Shown here in pieces: positions 33,725 to 41,324 of a stretch of 43,202 nucleotides of DNA. Every line of letters starts with the position of its first letter. Positions within the stretch are counted from its first letter, which is position 1. The stretch is taken from the NCBI RefSeq assembly GCF_003611695.1, contig NZ_RAWE01000070.1, forward strand, positions 1 to 43,202, in the 5' to 3' direction. Under the pieces are notes generated by a model. The model saw nothing but the letters and a program-made list of their open reading frames with translations, was not told the DNA's origin and did not search any database. The DNA comes from Corallococcus carmarthensis (lineage in GTDB: Bacteria > Myxococcota > Myxococcia > Myxococcales > Myxococcaceae). The translations under genes and the position numbers were made by a program.

Positions 33725-34888
33725 ATGCGCTTGCTCACGCGGTCACGGTTGCAGGCGGTGAAGACGCCCCGCTCCAAGCGCGCGGCGGACTTCGACCACG
33801 CGGTGGCCGAGTTCTTCATGCGCATCGCGCTGGAGGAGGCCGCCAAGGGGCTGGGCCGCACCAGCCCCAACCCCGTCGTGGGGGCGGTGCTGGTGAAGGG
33901 CGGGCGCATCATCGCGCGCGGCCACCACAAGAAGGCCGGCACGGCGCACGCGGAGGTCGTCGCGCTGGAGGCCGCGGGCTCCAAGGCGCGCGGCGCGGAC
34001 CTCTACACGACGCTGGAGCCGTGCGACCACTACGGGCGCACCCCGCCGTGCAGTCTGGCGGTGCTGGAGGCCGGCGTGCGGCGCGTGTTCAGCGCGTCGT
34101 CGGACCCGAATCCGCTCGTCAGCGGCAAGGGCCTCAACCGGCTCAAGCGCGGCGGCGTGGCGGTGGTGACGCACGTCCTCAAGGACGAGGCGGACGCGCT
34201 CAACCGGCCCTTCTTCAAGATGATGCGCACGGGCCTGCCGTGGGTGACGCTCAAGGCCGCGGTGACGCTGGACGGGAAGATCGCCGCGCCCTCGGGTGAC
34301 TCGCGCTGGGTGACGGGCGAAGCGTCGCGCGCGTGGGTGCACCGGCTGCGCGACCAGGTGGACGCCATCCTCGTGGGCGCCAACACCGTCCGCATGGACG
34401 ACCCGCAGCTCACCACGCGGCTGCCCGGCGGCGGGGGCAAGGACCCCGTGCGCGTGGTGGTGGACTCGCACCTCAAGCTGTCGCCGGGGCACACCGTCTT
34501 CACGCAGCGCAGCCCCGCGCGCACCGTGGTGGCCACGCTGGAGGACCCGGAGGGACGGCGCGCCCGGCGCTTCCTGGCCCAGGGCGTGGAGGTGTGGAAC
34601 GTGCGCGCGAAGCAGGACCGCGTGGACCTGAAGGCCGTGCTGAAGCGCGTGAAGAAGGAGGGGCTCAACCACGTGCTCGTGGAGGGCGGCGCGGGCCTGT
34701 ACGGCACGCTGCTGCGCGAGCACCTGGCGGATGCGCTCGCCCTGTTCCTCGCTCCCAAGCTGGTGGGGGCCGGGGGGCTCACGTGGTCGGGCGAGCTGGG
34801 CGTGAAGGACATGGCCCAGGCCCTGGCGCTGAAGGACCTGACGATGGAGAAGGTGGGGGACGACGTCCTCCTGCGCGCCCTGCTCTGA
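33725..34888 (+). CDS. ribD: Riboflavin biosynthesis protein RibD (deaminase/reductase)
   Basis: This 387-residue bifunctional enzyme has a zinc deaminase (HAE with His75 and Glu77; PC motif Cys100 and Cys109) and a C-terminal reductase (about 175-385, TLKAAVTLDGKIA, WVTGEASR, HVLVEGGAGLYGTLL). It performs two successive steps of the pathway. The start follows AGGAAGG and gives about 30 basic residues before the usual MRIALEEA, an N-terminal extension compared with E. coli. The extension looks translated, but a start at Met32 cannot be excluded. Confidence 0.95.
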   Translation: MRLLTRSRLQAVKTPRSKRAADFDHAVAEFFMRIALEEAAKGLGRTSPNPVVGAVLVKGGRIIARGHHKKAGTAHAEVVALEAAGSKARGADLYTTLEPCDHYGRTPPCSLAVLEAGVRRVFSASSDPNPLVSGKGLNRLKRGGVAVVTHVLKDEADALNRPFFKMMRTGLPWVTLKAAVTLDGKIAAPSGDSRWVTGEASRAWVHRLRDQVDAILVGANTVRMDDPQLTTRLPGGGGKDPVRVVVDSHLKLSPGHTVFTQRSPARTVVATLEDPEGRRARRFLAQGVEVWNVRAKQDRVDLKAVLKRVKKEGLNHVLVEGGAGLYGTLLREHLADALALFLAPKLVGAGGLTWSGELGVKDMAQALALKDLTMEKVGDDVLLRALL

Positions 34889-34928
34889 AGGCCAGCGCCC
34901 GGACAGGGCTTCCGTTAAGGTTCCGGCC

Positions 34929-35594
34929 ATGTTCACCGGCCTCATCCAGGACACTGGCACCGTTACCCGCGTCACCCCTGGCGCGATGACCGACTTCTGG
35001 ATTCGCACCTCGCTGGGCGCGGAAGCCTTCGCCCTGGGCGAATCCATCGCCGTGGACGGCGCGTGCCTCACGGTGGTGGAGAAGGGCGGGGACACCTTCC
35101 GCGTGCAGGCGGCCCCGGAGACGCTCCGGCGCACCACCCTGGGGGCCCGGCGGACGGGCGACAAGGTGAACCTGGAGCGGGCGCTCGCACTGGGAGACCG
35201 GCTGGGCGGGCACCTGGTGTCGGGCCACGTGGACGCCGTCAGTGAGGTGCTGGAGACGTTCGCGGAAGGGGGCTCGTGGGTGATGGTGTTCCGGCTGCCC
35301 CCGGAGCTGGCGCCCTGCTTCATCGAGAAGGGCTCCGTCACCATTGACGGCATCAGCCTCACGGTGAATGCCGTGGAGGCGGACCGCTTCCGGGTCCAGC
35401 TGATTCCGGAGACGCAAGCGCGCACCACGCTCCACGGCAAGGGCCCCGGGGCGCAGGTGAACCTGGAGGGCGACCTGATTGGGAAGTACGTGGCCCGGCT
35501 GTATGCCCTCCGGGGCGCCCCGGAAGCGGCGGCCCAGGGGACGGGGCTGACGGAGGCGGTGGTGCGGGCGGCGGGTTTCACCCCTCGCGGGTAG
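34929..35594 (+). CDS. ribE: Riboflavin synthase alpha subunit
   Basis: This 221-residue enzyme dismutates two lumazine molecules into riboflavin. It contains the two tandem barrels: MFTGLIQDTGTV with GESIAVDGACLTV, and GGHLVSGHVDAV with KGSVTIDGISLTVNAV. It lies 40 bases after ribD. The C-terminal 25 residues are extra relative to short family members. Confidence 0.95.
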   Translation: MFTGLIQDTGTVTRVTPGAMTDFWIRTSLGAEAFALGESIAVDGACLTVVEKGGDTFRVQAAPETLRRTTLGARRTGDKVNLERALALGDRLGGHLVSGHVDAVSEVLETFAEGGSWVMVFRLPPELAPCFIEKGSVTIDGISLTVNAVEADRFRVQLIPETQARTTLHGKGPGAQVNLEGDLIGKYVARLYALRGAPEAAAQGTGLTEAVVRAAGFTPRG

Positions 35595-35621
35595 GGGCTC
35601 GGGTGGTGTAAGGAGCGCGCC

Positions 35622-36122
35622 ATGCCTCGCTATTTCGAAGGGGATTTCCTCCCCCCCCAGGGCCGGTTCGCCATCTGCGTGTCCCGGTTCAACAGCTTCA
35701 TCACGGAGGAGCTCTTGAAGGGCGCCGTGGACACCCTGGTGCGCCATGGCGTGAAGGACGACGCCATCGACGTGTACCGCTGCCCCGGCACCTATGAGCT
35801 GCCGGGCCTCACCCGGCGCGTGTCGGAGGGTGGCCAGTACGCGGGCATCGTCGTCCTGGGCGCGGTGATTCGCGGCGGCACCCCCCACTTCGACTACGTG
35901 GCGGGCGAGTGCGCCAAGGGCATTGGTTCGGTGGCGTTCAGCGCGGCGGCCGGCCCCAAGCCGGCGGCGGTGACGTTTGGCGTCCTCACGTGCGATACCG
36001 TGGAGCAGGCCATCGACCGGGCGGGCGTGAAGGCGGGCAACAAGGGCGCCGAGGCCGCGGTGGCCTGCATCGAGATGGTCAACCTCTTCGCTCGCATGAC
36101 GGGCGCTGAGCGAAAGGGATAA
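35622..36122 (+). CDS. ribH: 6,7-dimethyl-8-ribityllumazine synthase
   Basis: This 166-residue enzyme condenses the RibD-derived pyrimidine with dihydroxybutanone phosphate. Signature parts are FAICVSRFNSFITEEL, DVYRCPGTYELP, GAVIRGGTPHFDYVAGECAKG and FGVLTCDTVEQAIDRAG (catalytic His in TPHFDYV). It comes directly before nusB, a frequent arrangement. Confidence 0.96.
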   Translation: MPRYFEGDFLPPQGRFAICVSRFNSFITEELLKGAVDTLVRHGVKDDAIDVYRCPGTYELPGLTRRVSEGGQYAGIVVLGAVIRGGTPHFDYVAGECAKGIGSVAFSAAAGPKPAAVTFGVLTCDTVEQAIDRAGVKAGNKGAEAAVACIEMVNLFARMTGAERKG

Positions 36123-36127
36123 CCGCG

Positions 36128-36553
36128 ATGGGCGCGCGCAGAACGGCACGGGAGCGGGCGCTACAGGCGCTCTACCAATTGGAGATGGCCCAGGGCGCCA
36201 CCTCGCGGGAGGCCCTGGACTCAGCGTGGGCCGCCTCCGCGGAGGACGGGAAGCCGGAGCCGGACGCGGTGAAGTTCGCCAAGGAGCTGGTGGAGGGCGT
36301 CGAGGCGAACCGCGAGGAGATTGACGGGCTCATCGAGCGCCACAGCCACAACTGGCGCCTGGACCGCATGTCCCGCATCGACCGGAACGTGCTCCGGCTG
36401 GGCATCTTCGAATTGAAGTACCGCCCGGACATCCCCCGCAAGGTGACCATCAACGAGGCCGTGGAACTGGGGAAGAACTTCGGCACCGAGGAGTCGAGCG
36501 CCTTCGTCAACGGCCTCTTGGACCGCGTCGCGGTGGCGCTCGGGAAGCCGTGA
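36128..36553 (+). CDS. nusB: Transcription antitermination factor NusB
   Basis: This 141-residue helical RNA-binding protein works with S10 at boxA of rRNA leaders. It starts GARRTARERALQALYQLE (Arg-rich N-terminus) and has IERHSHNWRLDRMSRIDRNVLRLGIFEL and INEAVELGKNFGTEESSAFVNGLLD, the core signatures. Its stop overlaps the next GTG start. Confidence 0.96.
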   Translation: MGARRTARERALQALYQLEMAQGATSREALDSAWAASAEDGKPEPDAVKFAKELVEGVEANREEIDGLIERHSHNWRLDRMSRIDRNVLRLGIFELKYRPDIPRKVTINEAVELGKNFGTEESSAFVNGLLDRVAVALGKP

Positions 36554-37041
36554 GCCAGACGCAGACCCTGGACGTGGGCCTGGAGGGCCTGGACGCGCTG
36601 ACGGGGGTGGACGCCCTCTGCCTCTTCGTGGCCGAGGACGACCGCCCCCTGCCGTCCTCCGCTGGCTACGTGGACTGGCGGCTGTGCGGCGCCCTGTCGC
36701 GCGTGCTCCAGGGCGGGTTCTTCACCGGCGTGAAGGACGACTGGCTCCTCTTGCCGTCGGACGGGAAGCTGCCCGTGCCGCGCATCTTCGTGGTGGGGCT
36801 GGGCTCCCGGAAGCGCCTGGACGCGGCCTCGTTGGGTGAGGCGCTGGCGGGCGCGGCCAAGGTGTTGAGCCGCGCGAAGGTGGAGGCGGTGGCCTTGGAG
36901 GTCCCCCAGGGGGCTTCCCTGAGTGATTCGGCCCGTGCGGAGGCGTACCAGCGGCAGTTCCTGCCCGCGTTCAAGGGGGGACGGGTGTCCCTCCTCGCGG
37001 ACAAGGGGCTTGTCGGGTCGCTGTCATCCCGGAAGGGCTGA
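36550..37041 (+). CDS. Stand-alone peptidase M17 N-terminal-domain protein
   Basis: This 163-residue protein resembles only the N-terminal domain of leucyl aminopeptidase (M17_N). It has a mixed alpha/beta macro-like fold, with GVDALCLFVAEDDRPLP, IFVVGLGSRKRLDAASLGEALAGAAKVLSRAKVEAVALEVP. The catalytic domain that would bind two zinc ions is missing, and the stop at 37041 is followed by unrelated genes. The GTG overlaps the nusB stop (GTGA), so it is translated with nusB. In full-length enzymes this domain binds nucleic acid or holds the hexamer, so a non-catalytic regulator is possible. Confidence 0.75.
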   Translation: MSQTQTLDVGLEGLDALTGVDALCLFVAEDDRPLPSSAGYVDWRLCGALSRVLQGGFFTGVKDDWLLLPSDGKLPVPRIFVVGLGSRKRLDAASLGEALAGAAKVLSRAKVEAVALEVPQGASLSDSARAEAYQRQFLPAFKGGRVSLLADKGLVGSLSSRKG

Positions 37042-37053
37042 CGCGCAGCGACC

Positions 37054-37069
37054 TGGCGGGGGTTCTGCT
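37054..37069 (+). promoter_or_regulatory. Sigma-54-like promoter before cheY
   Basis: TGGCGGG, 4 bases, CTGCT fits the -24/-12 pattern TGGCACG-N4-TTGCW with the strict 10-base gap between GG and GC. A start near 37081 would leave a 15-base leader that still holds the GAGG ribosome site of cheY at 37096. The match could be chance in such GC-rich DNA. Confidence 0.4.
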
Positions 37070-37095
37070 AGCATCCAGCCCTTGAGGCGCGCGCG

Positions 37096-37470
37096 ATGAA
37101 GTTCAAGGTGTTGATCGTCGAGGACTCCAAGGTGTCGCGCGAGCACATCGCCGCGACCGTGGAGGCCGTGGACGGCGTCGAGGCCGTCACCACCGCCAGT
37201 GGCTTCGAGGCGCTGAAGCTGCTGCCGCGCCAGCGGTTCGACCTGATCATCACCGACATCAACATGCCCGACATCAACGGGCTGGAACTCATCAACTTCG
37301 TCAAGAAGAACCCCAACTACCGGGACGTGCCGCTCATCATCGTCACCACCGAGGGGCGTGAGCAGGACCGCTCGCGGGGCATGGCGCTGGGCGCGGCCGG
37401 CTACCTGGTGAAGCCGTTCCAGCCGGAGGACCTGGAGGCGCTCCTGCGGCGCTTCCTGAAGCCGCTGTGA
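37096..37470 (+). CDS. cheY: CheY-like response regulator
   Basis: This 124-residue single receiver has acidic residues Glu9/Asp10, phospho-acceptor Asp54 in LIITDINMPDING, Thr84 in IVTTEG and Lys106 in YLVKPF. It has no DNA-binding or enzymatic part, so it would signal by protein contact. The stop overlaps the cheA GTG (GTGA). It is the first gene of the che cluster, preceded by a sigma-54-like promoter. Confidence 0.93.
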   Translation: MKFKVLIVEDSKVSREHIAATVEAVDGVEAVTTASGFEALKLLPRQRFDLIITDINMPDINGLELINFVKKNPNYRDVPLIIVTTEGREQDRSRGMALGAAGYLVKPFQPEDLEALLRRFLKPL

Positions 37471-39716
37471 CGCCCGGGGGCAAGGCGCTGGCGGAGTTCG
37501 TCGCCGAGGCCACGGAGATCCTCGATGCGCTGGGCCGTGACCTCCTGGCGCTGGACGAGGCGCGCGGCCAGGAGGCGGACCCCGAGCACATCAACGGCAT
37601 CTTCCGCGCGGCGCACTCGCTGAAGGGGCTGTCGGGCCTCTTCGGCCAGGAGCGCATCAGCCAGCTGGCGCACGCGGCGGAGGACCTGCTGGACCGGCTG
37701 CGGCTGGGCCGGCTGACGCTGGACGACCAGGTCCTGGACACGCTGGTGGACGCGCTGGACACGTTCCAGGCGCTGCTCGGCGAGGCCTCCCGGACCGAGG
37801 AGGGCGCGGACCTCTCCCAGCGCACGCGGGACATGGAGGACCGCATGGCGCGGCTGGGTTCGCCCCCGCCGGCCGTGGAAGAGGATCCGCTGGAGCGCCT
37901 GGAGCTGGACGCGACGGTGCGCGCCGTCTTCACCGAGTACGAGGAGCACCGGCTGCGCGAGAACGTGCGGCGCGGGGTGGCCCTGTGGCGGGTGCGCGCG
38001 GCGTTCGACCTCACGGATTTCGATCAGGGGCTGGCGGACCTGAACGCGCGCCTCAAGCCCCTGGGCGAGGTCATCAGCACGCTGCCCTCGTCGCGGCCCG
38101 GCGGCAGCACCGGCATCGCGTTCGACCTCATCTTCGGCGCGAAGGTGGCCGCCCATGCGCTGGAAGCGGCGCTCCGGGGCACGCCCGCGGAGCTCGCGCC
38201 GCTGGCCGTGCGTCCGCCGGTGGAGGGTTCGCCGGGGCCTGCGTTCGACATGCCCCCGCCGCCTTCCGGGCGTGAAGAGACCGACGCGGAGCTGCTGCTT
38301 GCGGCGGACACCGACGAGGAAGAGCCCGATGAGGGCTCCGCGCCGCCGGGGGGCTCCACCAGCCTCGCGACCGTGCCGGTGACCCCGGTGGGAAGTCCTC
38401 CGCGCATGCGGGCGGTGGCGCCTCCGTCCACCGTGGTGGGGCTCCAGGCCGCCGCGTCCGCGCCCATTCCCGCGGGCCGTCCCAAGGTGGAAGAGACGTC
38501 CCTGCGTTCGCTCACGCAGACGGTGCGCGTGGACATCGGCCGGTTGGACGGGCTGATCAACATGGTGGGCGAGCTGCTGCTCATCAAGGCCAACCTCCAG
38601 CGGCTGGCGGAGACGTCCCGGCAGGACGGCACCGTCGCGCTGTCCAAGCTCTTCGGCCAGGAGCTCTCGCGTGAGACGCGGCAGCTGGAGCGCAAGCTGG
38701 AGGCGCTCCAGGAGGGCCTGCTCGAAGCGCGCATGGTCCCCGTGGGCCAGGTCTTCGACAAGCTGGCGCGGCTGGTGCGGAAGATCGCCCGCGAGGCCGG
38801 CAAGGAGATCGACTTCGTCAGCTCCGGCGGCGAGGTGGAGCTGGACAAGCTCATCGTGGAAGAGCTCAGCGACCCGCTGATGCACCTCATCCGCAACGCC
38901 ATCGACCATGGCGCGGAGGGGCCGGAGGCACGGCTCTCCGCGGGCAAGCCCCGGCGCGCGGTGGTGCGGCTGCGCGCGGAACAGAAGGGCAACCACGTCG
39001 TCATCAGCGTGTCCGACGATGGCTCCGGCATCGACGAGGTGCGCGTGCGCGAGGTGGCGCTCTCGCGCGGGCTCGTCACCCCGTCGCAGGTGAGCGAGAT
39101 GACGCGGCGCGAGCTGCTCAACCTCATCTTCCTGCCGGGCTTCTCCACCCGCTCCAGCGTCAGCTCGCTCTCCGGACGGGGCGTGGGCCTGGACGTGGTG
39201 AAGAACAACCTGGGCAACCTCTCCGGCATCATCGACGTGTGGAGCGAGCGCGGGAAGGGCACGGCCTTCCACCTGACGCTGCCGGTGACGCTGGCCATCG
39301 TGCGCGCGCTGGTGGTGGGCGTCAGTGGCCGCACCTACGCGGTGCCGCTCAACAGCGTGCTCGAAATCCTCTCCGTGCAGCCGCGCGACATCCGCACCGT
39401 GGAGCGCCGCGAGGTGCTGGACCTGCGCGGCCAGACGCTGCCCTTCCTGCGGCTGGGGCGCCTGTTCCACCTGCCGGAGCGCGAGGTGAACCGCCACTTC
39501 GTCGTCGTGGTGGGCCTGGCGCAGCAGCGGCTGGGCATCGCGGTGGACGAGCTGTTCGGCCAGCAGGACATCGTCACCAAGCCCCTGGGCGGCCGGCTGA
39601 GCCGGGTGAAGGGCATCTCCGGCGCCACCGACCTGGGCAACCGCCGCACCGTGCTGGTGCTGGATGTCGCGGAACTCCTGGAAGAGGGCATCGCGCAGGA
39701 GCGGCGCCGCGCTTGA
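37467..39716 (+). CDS. cheA: Chemotaxis histidine kinase CheA
   Basis: This 749-residue kinase has an HPt domain (1-105; His50 in FRAAHSLKGLSGLFG) and a second alpha/beta domain (about 125-225). An acidic, Pro-rich linker (about 250-340), P3 dimerisation helices (about 345-410), an ATPase with LIRNAIDHGAE, SDDGSGIDE and GRGVGLDVV, and a CheW-like P5 domain (about 610-745) follow. The 125-225 region (EEHRLRENVRRG, FDLTDFDQGLADLNARLKPLGEVISTLP) is not a classical CheY-binding P2 but sits in its place. It should phosphorylate the adjacent CheY. The GTG start overlaps cheY. Confidence 0.95.
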   Translation: MTPGGKALAEFVAEATEILDALGRDLLALDEARGQEADPEHINGIFRAAHSLKGLSGLFGQERISQLAHAAEDLLDRLRLGRLTLDDQVLDTLVDALDTFQALLGEASRTEEGADLSQRTRDMEDRMARLGSPPPAVEEDPLERLELDATVRAVFTEYEEHRLRENVRRGVALWRVRAAFDLTDFDQGLADLNARLKPLGEVISTLPSSRPGGSTGIAFDLIFGAKVAAHALEAALRGTPAELAPLAVRPPVEGSPGPAFDMPPPPSGREETDAELLLAADTDEEEPDEGSAPPGGSTSLATVPVTPVGSPPRMRAVAPPSTVVGLQAAASAPIPAGRPKVEETSLRSLTQTVRVDIGRLDGLINMVGELLLIKANLQRLAETSRQDGTVALSKLFGQELSRETRQLERKLEALQEGLLEARMVPVGQVFDKLARLVRKIAREAGKEIDFVSSGGEVELDKLIVEELSDPLMHLIRNAIDHGAEGPEARLSAGKPRRAVVRLRAEQKGNHVVISVSDDGSGIDEVRVREVALSRGLVTPSQVSEMTRRELLNLIFLPGFSTRSSVSSLSGRGVGLDVVKNNLGNLSGIIDVWSERGKGTAFHLTLPVTLAIVRALVVGVSGRTYAVPLNSVLEILSVQPRDIRTVERREVLDLRGQTLPFLRLGRLFHLPEREVNRHFVVVVGLAQQRLGIAVDELFGQQDIVTKPLGGRLSRVKGISGATDLGNRRTVLVLDVAELLEEGIAQERRRA

Positions 39717-39750
39717 GGCGGTTGCGCCGGGGGCTGCTATCCTCCCGGCC

Positions 39751-40314
39751 GTGTCCCGTTTCGAAGCCCTGCTCGACGCGTTCTTCTACCGCCCGGACGA
39801 GGACGTCGGCGGCCTGCTGGACTTCGCCGCGGGCAGTGACGACCTGGCGCAGCCGCTCCTGGAGGAGGAGCCCGTCGAGTACCTGGCCTTCCGCCTGGAG
39901 GCGGAGTGCTACGCGGTGCCCATCCTCTCGGTGAGGGAGATCTGCAAGGTGCCGCTGCTCACGGAGATTCCGCGCGCGGAGCCGCAACTGCTGGGCGTGA
40001 TGAACCTGCGCGGCGAGCTGTTGCCCGTCTATGACGTGAAGCTGCGGCTGCGGCTGTCGGAGGTGCCGCCGCTGGTGGCGGGGCCGGACGCGGGCCTGCC
40101 GCCCCGGGCCGCGCGCATCCTCGTGCTCAAGACGGACGACGGGCCCGCGGGTGTGTGGGTGGACTCGGTGGCGGGCGTGGTGCGGCTCAAACCGTCCATG
40201 GTGGAGCTGTCGCCCGCGGGGCTGCGCGGGGACCGTGACTGCGTGGCGGGGCTGGGGCGCAAGGGCTCGCAGCTCTACATCCTGTTGGATCCAGAGCAGG
40301 CGCTCTCCCCATGA
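39751..40314 (+). CDS. cheW: CheW-like coupling protein (first)
   Basis: This 187-residue protein has an N-terminal extension of about 45 acidic residues (SRFEALLDAFFYRPDEDVG, then LAQPLLEEE). The CheW domain follows (VEYLAFRLEAECYAVPILSVREI, EPQLLGVMNLRGELLPVYDVKLRL, SRV-like end). The NLRG motif is well kept. It links receptors to CheA. The GTG at 39751 follows cheA by 34 bases. The stop overlaps the next start (ATGA). Confidence 0.92.
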   Translation: MSRFEALLDAFFYRPDEDVGGLLDFAAGSDDLAQPLLEEEPVEYLAFRLEAECYAVPILSVREICKVPLLTEIPRAEPQLLGVMNLRGELLPVYDVKLRLRLSEVPPLVAGPDAGLPPRAARILVLKTDDGPAGVWVDSVAGVVRLKPSMVELSPAGLRGDRDCVAGLGRKGSQLYILLDPEQALSP

Positions 40315-40838
40315 CGGACCCCGTGAACCTGCTGGCCCGCCGCCCGCGCGGCGACATGGCGCGAGAGACGTCAGCGGCCGACGCGGAGGTGCAGCTGTGC
40401 GCCTTCTTCGTGGGCAACGAGGAGTACGTGCTGGACATCATGCGCGTGGAGGAGATCCTGCCGCCCCAGCGCGTGATCCCCATCCCGCACGCGCCCGCCT
40501 TCGTGGAGGGCGTGCTGCACCTGCGCGGCGCGATGCTGCCCGTGGTGGACCTGCGACGGCGCCTGCTGGGGCAGCCCGCGCAGGAGACGCGGCGCACGCG
40601 GCTGCTCGTGTGCCGGCTGGGAACGCGCCGGGTGGTGGCGCGGGTTGATCGTGTGGCGGAGGTGCTGCGCGTGCGCCGCGGCGACATCAAGCCCGCGCCG
40701 GCGCTCATGTCCGGGGGCCGCACGCCGTTCGTGGTGGGCGTGTGCGGACCGCCGGAGCGGCTGCGGCTGCTGTTGGATTTGAAGGCGCTCCTGCGCGCGG
40801 AGCTGGAGCGCGACTCGCGCCCTCCGACTGCCGGCTGA
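40311..40838 (+). CDS. cheW: CheW-like coupling protein (second)
   Basis: This 175-residue CheW protein has AFFVGNEEYVLDIMRVEEILP, HAPAFVEGVLHLRGAMLPVVDLRRRL (LRG in place of NLRG) and a shortened second barrel ending LLLDLKALLRAELERD. It differs clearly from the first CheW, so the pair probably serves distinct contacts in one array or two receptor types. It starts in overlap with the first cheW. Confidence 0.92.
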   Translation: MTDPVNLLARRPRGDMARETSAADAEVQLCAFFVGNEEYVLDIMRVEEILPPQRVIPIPHAPAFVEGVLHLRGAMLPVVDLRRRLLGQPAQETRRTRLLVCRLGTRRVVARVDRVAEVLRVRRGDIKPAPALMSGGRTPFVVGVCGPPERLRLLLDLKALLRAELERDSRPPTAG

Positions 40839-40883
40839 GCGCGCCGTGTTCATCGGACGCACCGCGGGTTTAGGAGGGGTGCC

Positions 40884-41108
40884 ATGCGAGACCTGAGCGG
40901 GCATCGGAAGCCGCTGGGGTTCCTCTACGTGTTCGTGCACGTGCTGGTGCTGGTGGGCGCGGGTGGGTTGGGCTACGTCACCTGGATCGTGGCCCACCTC
41001 GCCACCTCCGGGAGCTCCAAGCCGTCCGCGCAGGACTGGAACAATGGCGTCTATTCCCTCTGGTTCTTCGGCCAGGAGGGGTGGGACGCGGAGCCCCGGG
41101 GGGCCTGA
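40884..41108 (+). CDS. Small single-pass membrane protein in the che cluster
   Basis: This 74-residue protein has one long hydrophobic stretch (LGFLYVFVHVLVLVGAGGLGYVTWIVAHLA) and a polar tail with several Trp residues (QDWNNGVYSLWFFGQEGWDAE). It is not recognised. The ATG follows a strong AGGAGGGG ribosome site 5-9 bases upstream, and it is flanked by cheW and the HEAT gene, so it is probably a real part of the module. A receptor-like membrane anchor is a guess. Confidence 0.7.
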   Translation: MRDLSGHRKPLGFLYVFVHVLVLVGAGGLGYVTWIVAHLATSGSSKPSAQDWNNGVYSLWFFGQEGWDAEPRGA

Positions 41109-41324
41109 GCGGACTCACGCGCCTTCGCCCGTGCTTCCTTCGCGGTCGCGAAGGGTGCGAAGGTGAACGTTCCCATCCGACGCCAGGCTGCCCTCCGGCG
41201 CGGGGAGTGCCGTGGGAATGAGCCTGGCGGGCCCTCGTTCGGGCCTCGTGGAGCGCGACTCCCCTCGCGGCTTCAAGCAGGATGCGGACTTCCCGAGGAA
41301 CGGAGCCCCGAAGGAGGACGGCGG
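41109..41324 (+). other. 216-base gap with stem-loop before the HEAT gene
   Basis: CCTTCGCG (41137-41144) pairs perfectly with CGCGAAGG (41147-41154), effectively a 7-bp stem with a 4-base loop, about 30 bases past the small membrane protein gene. There is no T-tract. The frame of the HEAT gene is open through about 160 bases of this gap (from a GTG at 41163), but the translation looks non-protein-like. No clear promoter is seen. Confidence 0.35.

Noticed and set aside
33743-35623. Long minus-strand frame opposite ribD and ribE
   Set aside because: Both rib genes show full active-site motifs; the antisense product is low-complexity.
37401-39497. Long minus-strand frame opposite cheA
   Set aside because: CheA domains are complete on the plus strand; the antisense frame is a His/Arg-rich shadow.
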